Positions 18,501 through 21,961 of a DNA stretch of 22,291 bases are shown here, one piece after another. The stretch is from a virus. The stretch is from positions 1 through 22,291 of IMG/VR virus record IMGVR_UViG_3300026484_000056; one strand, 5' to 3'. The notes below the pieces were generated by a model. That model made no database searches and was not told the DNA's origin. It was given only the letters and a program-made list of their open reading frames with translations. The stretch's first letter is position 1. Every line of letters begins with the position of its first letter. The position numbers and the translations under genes were made by a program.

Positions 18501-18860
18501 TTTAATAAGGATAATGGAAGAAAACCAAGTAAGACTGAGCTTACTAGTATGAGTGAAGATGCAGCACAAGAAGCTCTAGAGAACTTCATTGATTATAAAG
18601 TAAATATACCTAGAGAGTTTAGATTACTAGAACAAACTGGTATTACAAGCTTTATCTCGTTTACATCTAGAATTCAGAGAATTATGTTTAGAAGTCTTAG
18701 AAATAATCCTGTAAATGCAATGTTTACAATATTGTTTAATGACTTACTAAATTTAGAGGGTGGCTCGACTATATTCGATGCCAATATCTTTGAACGAGAT
18801 ATTATTAGAACTCCATCATTTGGAATGGATGTAATATTTCCTACAAAAGTATTTGGATAA
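12573..18860 (+). CDS. N4-type virion RNA polymerase with zinc-protease motif
   Basis: The 2095-residue protein has the three motifs of T7-superfamily RNA polymerases in order and at suitable spacing. Motif A is KPDATASG with Asp557. Motif B is R658-DLM-K662-LPFTKFI-Y670-G671, an exact R-x3-K-x7-YG pattern. Motif C is MLNHDSVGST with His871-Asp872 (T7: IHDSFGT). These supply the two metal-binding Asp residues and the NTP-contacting Arg/Lys/Tyr. Further on, HELVH (1066-1070) followed by HEFMA (1135-1139) resembles a gluzincin zinc peptidase with a downstream Glu ligand. The last 950 residues are helical and include a hydrophobic-basic region (HWVITAPTKIARDA) and FISFTSRIQRIMFRSL near the end, as in giant ejection proteins. 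The polymerase would be packaged, injected and transcribe early genes from hairpin promoters (known for N4). N4's protein is one chain of about 3500 residues; here the N-terminal part is a separate gene. Confidence 0.87.
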   Translation: MACNDLQIVQTTPDTKVLHSKDEVKQTRYDASVIKDSMLHTLLTGSKTEVSEMWESLFGDKGLLSGFRSVRDKTRALRKYFKTEPLGAKIGDLSEGEARPIAIALNHLMAVQKSEEDLITKYKLTKEEIAQVTDMDNDMENQYNTSYSNMARTIGRDILKSRGYRLIPKTKKGVTLAIEQEIKEGEKALEMLNKRGLLSINEDGSIINRHFRKSDGSPDMFSADRKEDKATPLVSNIKTVTLKDLFPEDIYKNSAERLKDMELSLGKIKAVNKLVLPSNSSIPHSEAQPINEAIQDMENTKATREVIEQVQQAPLKIQGMFGEALKELKDLVDKSDTYQTTNDYLMSLTKYVNGTRASKFVFGTVDTANMYDAYTDDMTGINQQYGKSISKTLGFTKMFDDFDSLIDSELYFTYQTAKQNRLFVFEQTLNYQTDNFLARPILGSPEVQTLGKEEIDYMLGYLIDETGLTMEEILGTGKSTTKSALVDKYIKSLSNTKASKLGVILTIGKDMEKGVSPIPIGKVKSAWDVANYMNAINDIRKGYKDGQVKTHFLVKPDATASGALITVLQASGRTANAAEVTKELVLGKRVFDKGTETEIEKDFTDMYELSTFELKKRLDASKEKVGDEMDALAARNNPALDLMHKIIDPDTGVINGARDLMKLPFTKFIYGQAAYNNKLEISKEITSEIIDTNNVGLMKAILNTKPDEELPTGSELRIKLIAKLVEKKGVADELVSIVEETTGEQLFKEQSEELEAIHELLEAARFSEGTQYDQIQIVPPLAALEAENINDTINYENIRSDFGTTIEKWNEAVVETGDATLTTIKKHFPNMNSIKVLLQHMTDAAILVKAMEAVYTKPEFKDYKNGLMLNHDSVGSTAAFAIALEVEYKKQIMEVNKNYDFVEAAYRELKYAKDRVNDPVLKAKMEDKIAKLESELPAIISKKQAAIGNEVIETSFGIKPKVKKLVAESNLESDVTAKVTEDSNAKQEVTTSNKKTFTQKEMKQSIVNTLNTFQNTPLGKIGLVALSKNPDVNIVIDEKYNDNNHYDLASNTLYFGSKGSKEILVHELVHAATAQAIETDPKFAAKVRELYETAKKAKKQFTRISATKHVDGVTTNIYVNFMDKFEAMDEADVLHEFMATTLTNPEMVKELSKVSFGRKLINKIKETILGLLGLDEKTYNTVYGQMLETFTAAKYDGDKASPAKTLNFIDVLNETYTPYSPDLDKKTEGVDKVTQPIADTFVNLDAKMAKLIQSSLDASIDFTANKLKGKDYHDKMMKKSRIYRDTFNAVQRQWDENTLIGKLKIYMNLDDNFDYKAMNKVITQSLHAEERKAELEQKEINKLQKSMKKLFNASETAQMHALLSETPLFNLEPKMIQDILTGTITIDQAIDTIKSNPKLNKNQLKNADTIAEGLAEFYINKVPPKTGFKTDLKLPKGIKDTTSKLSALYAMKKIKDVDVLLADINGNKAKQELFSELLDISIANKTLDNELDSTISYEIDKHSGNLNHMVFETNNEIKVVTTRNINQVMANGLGWKILRKPTKTQAGIVYRDAGDISYQGGAGVNLKTDPNIDLRLPSEFEASTNTAVNNSGSRAKIILKNHELDTLGYVRNPVYSLVKGHTHRMMLLETQAIREEVVNKFTYSDKTKPTKIEKDIKTGKHLWYIKLPKGTTLADMPELVQKKYTASSAKSDVAGFEGEVTLVRKDIKDFIEGYKEIQIGETGTTLNKAFNILKKSILLQKIHWVITAPTKIARDAISNVSYLMSRNVPVNVIYSKTKRVMNEMTELNQLREELLHAEFKNRVKTTPAMVARIAKLENDIKIHPLAAAHFNGFIQSLAIELSSKNEHTISGLHKDISTLLDYLFKDDKDALNIAGNAIMKMSKFGINGEDLLIAVANKFGSKAKSSSTKAMAASLKEMGEHIKDIKEEEDISAYVQEFLGTPGTSMVAIGSAAVQAVDVVAKVIDYEHIMDSKVKKFNKDNGRKPSKTELTSMSEDAAQEALENFIDYKVNIPREFRLLEQTGITSFISFTSRIQRIMFRSLRNNPVNAMFTILFNDLLNLEGGSTIFDANIFERDIIRTPSFGMDVIFPTKVFG

Positions 18861-18880
18861 AGAGGGCACTAGTCCCTCTT
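18860..18880. terminator. Bidirectional hairpin between convergent genes
   Basis: AAGAGGG (18860-18866) pairs perfectly with CCCTCTT (18874-18880) over a 7-nt loop. It starts at the last base of the polymerase stop codon. The minus-strand small gene ends inside it (its stop is 18869-18871). The stem reads the same on both strands, so it can end late (+) and tRNA/early (-) transcripts. T-runs are short on both sides. Confidence 0.6.
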
Positions 18881-18976
18881 GTATCTTGATGCATTAATTT
18901 CATATAGAACACTTCCTACAAGAATTAATACATTTACGGCAATTTTAATTCTGCCTGGCGTAAATAAAGCTAACAT
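18869..18976 (-). CDS. 35-aa single-span membrane peptide
   Basis: The frame runs from ATG at 18976 to TAG at 18871-18869. The predicted peptide has one hydrophobic segment (residues about 10-27, IKIAVNVLILVGSVLYEI) between a short Arg/Lys-containing N-terminus and a basic C-terminus (RYKRD). AAAGGG sits six bases before the ATG, which supports this start. The longer open frame that continues upstream runs back through tRNA-Trp, and I reject that part. The gene lies just downstream of the tRNA cluster and ends within the convergent terminator hairpin. Small one-span phage proteins can be holin-like, superinfection-exclusion or lysis-timing factors, and nothing here chooses among them. Confidence 0.45.
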   Translation of the reverse strand: MLALFTPGRIKIAVNVLILVGSVLYEINASRYKRD

Positions 18977-18995
18977 TTGGAACCCTTTAATAGTA

Positions 18996-19071
18996 TGGCA
19001 TGCCCGAAAGGATTTGAACCTCTGACTTGAGAATTTGGAATTCCCTACTCTACCAGCTGAGTTACGGACAT
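18996..19071 (-). tRNA. tRNA-Trp (CCA)
   Basis: The full cloverleaf is on the minus strand. The acceptor is ATGTCCG/CGGGCAT (one G-U pair), and the D arm is ACTC/GAGT. The anticodon stem GGGAA/TTCTC encloses loop TTCCAAA, giving anticodon CCA. The T arm is AGAGG-TTCAAAT-CCTTT, the discriminator is G and the CCA end is encoded. It is the last tRNA of the cluster in transcription order. Confidence 0.95.
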
Positions 19072-19102
19072 ATAGCAAGGGTAAATGTTAGTTATTTGAT
19101 TG

Positions 19103-19177
19103 TGGATGGGGTAGTAGGACTCGAACCTACGAATGTCACGCCCAAAACGTGATGCCTTACCGCTTGGCGATACCCCA
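19103..19177 (-). tRNA. tRNA-Gln (TTG)
   Basis: The acceptor TGGGGTA/TACCCCA is fully paired. The anticodon stem TCACG/CGTGA encloses loop TTTTGGG, giving anticodon TTG. The T arm is GTAGG-TTCGAGT-CCTAC and CCA is encoded. The weak 1-72 U-A pair is a typical glutaminyl-tRNA identity element. Confidence 0.95.
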
Positions 19178-19184
19178 ATAATTA

Positions 19185-19272
19185 TGGAAGAGTAGACAGG
19201 ATTCGAACCTGCGGCAGAATTATCTGCGTCTGTTTAGCAAACAGATACCTTAAACCACTCGGTCACTACTCT
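19185..19272 (-). tRNA. tRNA-Ser (GCT)
   Basis: The 88-nt tRNA has a long variable arm, as expected for a class II serine tRNA. The acceptor is AGAGTAG/CTACTCT. The anticodon stem TCTGT/ACAGA encloses loop TTGCTAA, giving anticodon GCT for AGU/AGC codons. CCA is encoded. Confidence 0.95.
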
Positions 19273-19277
19273 ATACA

Positions 19278-19362
19278 TGGTGGAGAGAGTTGGCTTTGCA
19301 CCAACGAACCCTAGGGAACAGATTTACAGTCTGTCTGCTTTGACTAACTTGCATATCTCTCC
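19278..19362 (-). tRNA. tRNA-Tyr (GTA)
   Basis: The 85-nt class II tRNA has acceptor GGAGAGA/TCTCTCC and discriminator A. The anticodon stem ACAGA/TCTGT encloses loop CTGTAAA, giving anticodon GTA. It has a long variable arm and an encoded CCA. Only one base separates it from the next tRNA. Confidence 0.94.
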
Positions 19363-19363
19363 A

Positions 19364-19439
19364 TGGCTGCGAAACCAGGACTCGAACCTGGGACATGAGA
19401 ATTAACAGTTCCCCGCTCTACCGACTGAGCTATGACGCA
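19364..19439 (-). tRNA. tRNA-Asn (GTT) with a defective acceptor stem
   Basis: The anticodon stem GGGAA/TTCTC encloses CTGTTAA, giving anticodon GTT. The D arm and T arm (CCAGG-TTCGAGT-CCTGG) are canonical and CCA is encoded. The acceptor stem TGCGTCA/TTTCGCA has two adjacent mismatches (5-68 U-U and 6-67 C-U), so only five of seven pairs form. It may still be functional, but the stem is unusual. Confidence 0.88.
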
Positions 19440-19444
19440 ATAAA

Positions 19445-19521
19445 TGGTTACCCTAGTAAGACTTGAACTTACGACCTGCGGTATCGCAAACCGCTGCTCT
19501 ATCCAACTGAGCTATAGGGTA
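19445..19521 (-). tRNA. tRNA-Arg (GCG anticodon)
   Basis: The 77-nt tRNA has acceptor TACCCTA/TAGGGTA fully paired. The anticodon stem GCGGT/ACCGC encloses loop TTGCGAT, giving anticodon GCG (reads CGC and, by wobble, CGU). The T arm is GTAAG-TTCAAGT-CTTAC, the discriminator is A and CCA is encoded. Most bacteria read these codons with ACG deaminated to ICG, so GCG is atypical. It is the first tRNA of the cluster in transcription order. Confidence 0.92.
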
Positions 19522-19524
19522 ACT

Positions 19525-19542
19525 TCACCAGTTTCCTGGTGA
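19525..19542 (-). other. GNRA-capped hairpin upstream of the tRNA cluster
   Basis: Read on the minus strand it is TCACCAG-GAAA-CTGGTGA, a perfect 7-bp stem closed by a GAAA tetraloop, three bases before tRNA-Arg begins. The GNRA loop exists only on this strand. It may be the 3'-terminal stem of the upstream structured RNA or a leader/processing hairpin of the tRNA transcript. Confidence 0.6.
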
Positions 19543-19552
19543 GTATGGCAGC

Positions 19553-19581
19553 ATTGTACCAAAAAAGATGTAAAAATACAA
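19553..19581 (-). promoter_or_regulatory. Possible sigma70 promoter for the tRNA cluster
   Basis: On the minus strand TTGTAT (19581-19576) is followed after exactly 17 bases by TACAAT (19558-19553, 5 of 6 to TATAAT). Transcription would begin just before the GAAA hairpin and run through the tRNAs. The -35 box is poor (3 of 6). The tRNAs may instead come from a long transcript through the structured RNA. Confidence 0.35.
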
Positions 19582-19855
19582 TACTACATATTGATGTAAA
19601 TCAACAAAAGGAGTTTATATGAATAAATTTGATGTAAGTCATCACCTTACAACTTATTGTCTGTAGTTGTCAAACAGTGTGCATGCATAGCTAGTTTCCA
19701 TTTGGATAAGCTAATTCGTGGTAGCCTTGATTTTTTACTATGTGCTATTTCAAACCCAATCATTCAGGGATTTCACTATGAGGGAACATCAAACTTTTAA
19801 GAACCCGATAATAAACTTACTAGACAATTTCCGTTGCTAGTATAGAATCTCATTC

Positions 19856-19939
19856 AAGTACTTACTAGAGCCAAGTTGCCAATTTTTACCGTGTTTTTGG
19901 TGGCTGCTTTACTTGTAGTTCTTGGCTCCATAAGTACTT
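19856..19939 (-). other. Long hairpin in the structured RNA
   Basis: AAGTACTTA (19856-19864) and GAGCCAAG (19868-19875) pair with CTTGGCTC (19921-19928) and TAAGTACTT (19931-19939). This gives 17 Watson-Crick pairs with a small 3x2 internal loop, enclosing about 45 nt that can fold further (GCCA with TGGC). It is the strongest single secondary-structure signal in the region. Confidence 0.7.
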
Positions 19940-20285
19940 ATTGCTTTTGGACGATTACTCGCTCCCCTGGCTTCTATAATACTCACTGGCAAATTTTGTG
20001 ATAACTCTTCTGCTCAATATTATAGTTAGCTATTTTAAGTCAATCTCGACTATAACTGCTTCCTCCAGTTACCAGGTATGTATATGGTGATTGTCTATTT
20101 ATAGCCCCCGCACACCGAGTATAGGCTAGTTTTTGTCTTTAAAGATGACGGGTTTAACTTTCCCCACTTCTACTAACTTAAAAGTTAGGATTTCCCTTGC
20201 TCTTGATTTATACAGGCTGCGGATGAAAATTCTAATTCCCTTCCTGTGTAAGGTGACGTACAGACCCAATTGGGAATGTATCCAC

Positions 20286-20357
20286 TGGTGGACTATCTTG
20301 GATTCGAACCAAGGACATAACCCGTTAGGGTCTGCTCTACCGCTGAGCTAATAGTCC
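20286..20357 (-). tRNA. tRNA-like element with no decoding loop
   Basis: The minus strand gives a near-perfect tRNA: acceptor GGACTAT/ATAGTCC, discriminator A and encoded CCA, D arm GCTC-AGCGGTA-GAGC, and T arm CTTGG-TTCGAAT-CCAAG. The anticodon arm is GACCC-UAAC-GGGUU, a 5-bp stem capped by a 4-nt loop instead of seven, followed by a 5-nt variable region. Three loop bases are missing, so no anticodon can be assigned. C(UAAC)G fits the UMAC tetraloop class, which folds like GNRA. The element lies in the middle of the candidate giant RNA rather than in the tRNA cluster. It could be a structural or processing domain of that RNA, or a decayed tRNA; the intact pairing elsewhere favours selection. 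Confidence 0.8.
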
Positions 20358-20500
20358 TTATGATTGACAGTTGTCTATTTTACCAACTAAGTTAATCTAG
20401 AATATGTGGGTATTTAAGTATCGTAGTTGCCCTTCTACGCCATGTATTACACCAATGGAGGCGACCAGATAATCAGTCTGGATTTGTAGCACCCAATGCC

Positions 20501-20560
20501 GGTAATACTAAGCAGGCGGCTATAATTCCTGTCTTTTAGAGTGCTGAGCGGTAGTATACC
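20501..20560 (-). other. Closed stem-loop domain in the structured RNA
   Basis: GGTAATACTA (20501-20510) pairs with TAGTATACC (20552-20560): nine pairs with one bulged base. It encloses a further CAGG/CCTG stem. It marks an independent domain upstream (in RNA sense) of the tRNA-like element. Confidence 0.55.
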
Positions 20561-20623
20561 ACAAAATGTTCAAAGGTTAAAGTCGTCTAACAGGTATAAC
20601 CTGATGTGAACTCTCGACTGTTT

Positions 20624-20653
20624 GGTAAGTTCTCCGAAGAGTTTATAACTACC
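20624..20653 (-). other. cUUCGg-capped hairpin, indicates minus-strand RNA
   Basis: On the minus strand the stem GGTA-GTT pairs with AAC-T-TACC. After a small internal loop it continues as CTC-TTCG-GAG, giving the very stable C(UUCG)G tetraloop. On the plus strand the loop is CGAA, with no special stability. The feature helps orient the candidate RNA. Confidence 0.55.
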
Positions 20654-20819
20654 CTGCCCATTATTTCGGACTACTGTATAAGATAGTTTAAGTCGTTACT
20701 CATACAATTGACTTACCCTAATTCATTGGGTCAATGTGAGAACTGTTACGTTAGTTCACTCTACGGGTACTCTTTGTATCAGAAATACCTAGACTGTGCT
20801 TGTACCATATATTTTTGTT

Positions 20820-20866
20820 TATAGTGAGTAGGTGGCAAACACTCATAACTCACTCACTCACTTATA
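20820..20866 (-). other. Stem with CACT-rich arm in the structured RNA
   Basis: TATAGTGAGT (20820-20829) pairs with ACTCACTTATA (20856-20866): ten pairs and one bulge. The 3' plus-strand arm contains a CTCA/CACT tandem run (about 20846-20862), so the pairing register can slip. Confidence 0.5.
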
Positions 20867-20941
20867 TGTTGTAGTAGTTTTTTACATTCCGCTCTTCCTC
20901 TACATAGGGAACAACCTTACCAACCGTGCACAGCCGTAAGG

Positions 20942-20957
20942 ACGTTATGCTTAACGT
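20942..20957 (-). terminator. Hairpin at the end of the early gene block
   Basis: ACGTTA (20942-20947) and TAACGT (20952-20957) form a perfect 6-bp stem with a 4-nt loop. It contains the stop codon (20951-20953) of the last early gene. No U-run follows on the minus strand, so it may be a processing stem that marks the start of the structured RNA rather than a terminator. Confidence 0.4.
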
Positions 20958-21400
20958 TCATCAAGTATTTTCTGTAACTTTGGTTCAGGTGAAACAAAAT
21001 CTTTTGGTTTCATTTGTTTACCCTCACTATCAGTACCCACTGCTAACTTTGACATATTAGCTTCCATTACAATACCAAGAGCTTTTATTGCTTGTTGAGG
21101 TGTTAGCCCCAACTTATAAATTGACCCAAACGCAAATACAATAGCATCTAAATGTTTATCGAGTCTATCTACATCTGTTAAATCGTCTTTATTTATAGTT
21201 AAGTTGATGATACCTCTAGATACTTCTTTAGCGTTGGCATTTATGTCCTCACCTAATTGGTAAGCTAGTTCTGTTAATACAAAACCCTCTAATGCCTCTT
21301 CTATTGGATAAGCACATTCACGCTCATCATCATAACCTTTATCTAACAACCCAGCTTCTTGGTTGAATTTATATATGGTTTTCAACGGATTCATATTCAT
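20951..21400 (-). CDS. MazG/HisE-like nucleotide pyrophosphohydrolase-related protein
   Basis: The 149-residue, mainly helical protein has an acidic ERECAYPIEEALEGF helix (residues about 27-41). A central helix contains DRLDKHLDAIVFAFGSIYKLGLTPQQA-like features (landmarks DKHLDAIVFAFG, YKLGLTPQQAI), then a conserved-looking EANMSKLAVGTDSEGKQMKP segment and PEPKLQKILDER at the end. This order (EE-containing helix, then a helix with HLD in place of ExxD, then 'a.~aN~sK') is that of phage proteins related to all-alpha NTP pyrophosphatases (MazG / phosphoribosyl-ATP pyrophosphohydrolase). These cleave NTPs or alarmone-like nucleotides. The metal site is not fully canonical, so activity is uncertain. 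The ATG is two bases after the Tad2 stop, with GAGGAAGAG as ribosome site, so the two genes are coupled. Confidence 0.65.
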   Translation of the reverse strand: MNMNPLKTIYKFNQEAGLLDKGYDDERECAYPIEEALEGFVLTELAYQLGEDINANAKEVSRGIINLTINKDDLTDVDRLDKHLDAIVFAFGSIYKLGLTPQQAIKALGIVMEANMSKLAVGTDSEGKQMKPKDFVSPEPKLQKILDER

Positions 21401-21402
21401 AA

Positions 21403-21681
21403 CTACTCTTCCTCAGCAAAAGCAACAACTTCCCAATCATTTGCTAACAAGTCTGATTGACTAGCTAACCATGGAACAATTGTATCATCTGCAGTTTTCA
21501 TATCAATATGTGGTTGATAACTAATCTCTGTACCTTCAGGGTAAATACCTAGTAGTGGTGCACGATTTACTTTAAACTCTGAACCAGGAACCAAGAATAT
21601 AAACATACGTTTACCATTCCAACCTGTCCGAGCAACTTTCTTTCCATTCTCAAGTGCAGCTAATGCTCCTCCGAATTTCAT
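21403..21681 (-). CDS. tad2: Tad2 (DUF2829) anti-Thoeris protein
   Basis: The 92-residue protein is a complete Tad2/DUF2829 domain. It has an N-terminal helix (FGGALAALENGKKVARTGW), then the signature TGWNGKRMFIFLVPG (residues about 23-37), IDMKTADDTIVPWLASQSDLLANDW in the middle to late part, and the terminal WEVV strand with an acidic tail. In characterised members Tad2 binds and sequesters the cyclic ADP-ribose signal (1''-3' gcADPR) made by the Thoeris ThsB TIR protein, so the ThsA effector is not switched on. It acts in the cytoplasm early in infection, fitting its place in the early/middle block. AAAGGA lies six bases before the ATG. Whether this member is active against Thoeris is inference, since not all DUF2829 proteins have been tested. 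Confidence 0.85.
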   Translation of the reverse strand: MKFGGALAALENGKKVARTGWNGKRMFIFLVPGSEFKVNRAPLLGIYPEGTEISYQPHIDMKTADDTIVPWLASQSDLLANDWEVVAFAEEE

Positions 21682-21690
21682 ACTAATCCT

Positions 21691-21780
21691 TTAATGTTTA
21701 TCTTTGGTTCTAAAAAACCATACTGACTGGAGTATAAAATTACCCCAAACACCTACTAAAATAATCATTTCTGTATCCAT
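21691..21780 (-). CDS. 29-aa membrane peptide
   Basis: The frame runs from ATG at 21780 to TAA at 21693-21691, with GGAG six bases before the ATG. Residues 4-23 (EMIILVGVWGNFILQSVWFF) form one hydrophobic span, and the tail RTKDKH is basic. It fills the gap between the 59-aa gene and tad2 with 9-bp spacing to tad2. The tight packing, ribosome site and clean single span suggest a real gene. The function is unknown; it resembles the small membrane peptides common in early regions. Confidence 0.5.
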   Translation of the reverse strand: MDTEMIILVGVWGNFILQSVWFFRTKDKH

Positions 21781-21781
21781 A

Positions 21782-21961
21782 TTAGTCTCCTATATCACTA
21801 TAGTCTGGCATACTATCAACTAACTGTTGTTGTGCAATAGTCTCTGCTGAGTTAGTTGATAGTTTAGCCTCCCACTCTTGTATGGCAGCATCCTTTATTT
21901 CTAAAGGAGCCTCAGATAATTTTAGTCGTTCAATTTTCTGTTTAATTTCATAATCTGTCAT
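21782..21961 (-). CDS. 59-aa early protein, unknown
   Basis: The start ATG (21961-21959) overlaps the TGA of the preceding gene (ATGA), so it is translationally coupled. The peptide begins MTDYEIKQKIERLKL and ends MPDYSDIGD. It is acidic and helical: charged amphipathic helix residues 3-15, helix 20-34 with a Trp, then a Gln-rich segment (TIAQQQLVDS). The following gene's ribosome site GGAG overlaps its end. I recognise no family. ATGA coupling and full use of the gap between neighbours support a real gene. Confidence 0.6.
   Translation of the reverse strand: MTDYEIKQKIERLKLSEAPLEIKDAAIQEWEAKLSTNSAETIAQQQLVDSMPDYSDIGD

Larger units (their letters stand above)
19543..20945 (-). ncRNA. Candidate giant structured non-coding RNA (GOLLD/ROOL-like), tRNA-like domain inside
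   Basis: These 1.4 kb between the tRNA cluster and the early genes contain no convincing gene, in a genome where other gaps are under 100 bp. They are instead dense with inverted repeats, several nested: 19856-19864+19868-19875 with 19921-19928+19931-19939 (17 pairs); 20020-20026 with 20049-20055; 20501-20510 with 20552-20560; 20707-20712 with 20730-20735; 20820-20829 with 20856-20866. Two loops are strand-diagnostic and favour the minus strand: UUCG closed by C-G at 20634-20639, and GAAA at 19532-19535. A tRNA-like element sits in the middle. Giant ornate RNAs of phages (GOLLD, ROOL) lie beside tRNAs and, as I recall, GOLLD can contain a tRNA. Family membership is inferred from size, place and structure, not from a matched consensus. 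The boundaries are approximate and could be two RNAs flanking the tRNA-like unit. Confidence 0.5.

Noticed and set aside
18977-19078. N-terminal extension of the small minus-strand frame.
   Set aside because: It runs through the tRNA-Trp gene. The internal ATG at 18976 with its own ribosome site explains the coding part.
20133-20351. A 72-codon plus-strand open frame.
   Set aside because: It overlaps the tRNA-like element and several stems, has no ribosome site and its predicted product shows no domain-like pattern. It is better explained by the structured RNA on the other strand.
20440-20500. A second tRNA (Ile GAT-like) on the minus strand, because of the hairpin CCAGA-7 nt-TCTGG with CTGATTA loop.
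   Set aside because: No T arm with TTC, no acceptor pairing and no D arm can be placed around it. It is more likely one stem of the larger RNA.
20587-20607. N4-type hairpin promoter (CAGGT-ATA-ACCTG, 20591-20603).
   Set aside because: Stem length and 3-nt loop resemble N4 virion-polymerase promoters, but the element lies inside the structured RNA with no gene start downstream, and I cannot confirm the flanking consensus.
19543-20945. tmRNA, RNase P RNA or group I intron.
   Set aside because: The tRNA-like domain is continuous with a full D arm (unlike tmRNA). I found no conserved RNase P segments, no P-Q-R-S core and no homing endonuclease frame, and no gene is interrupted.
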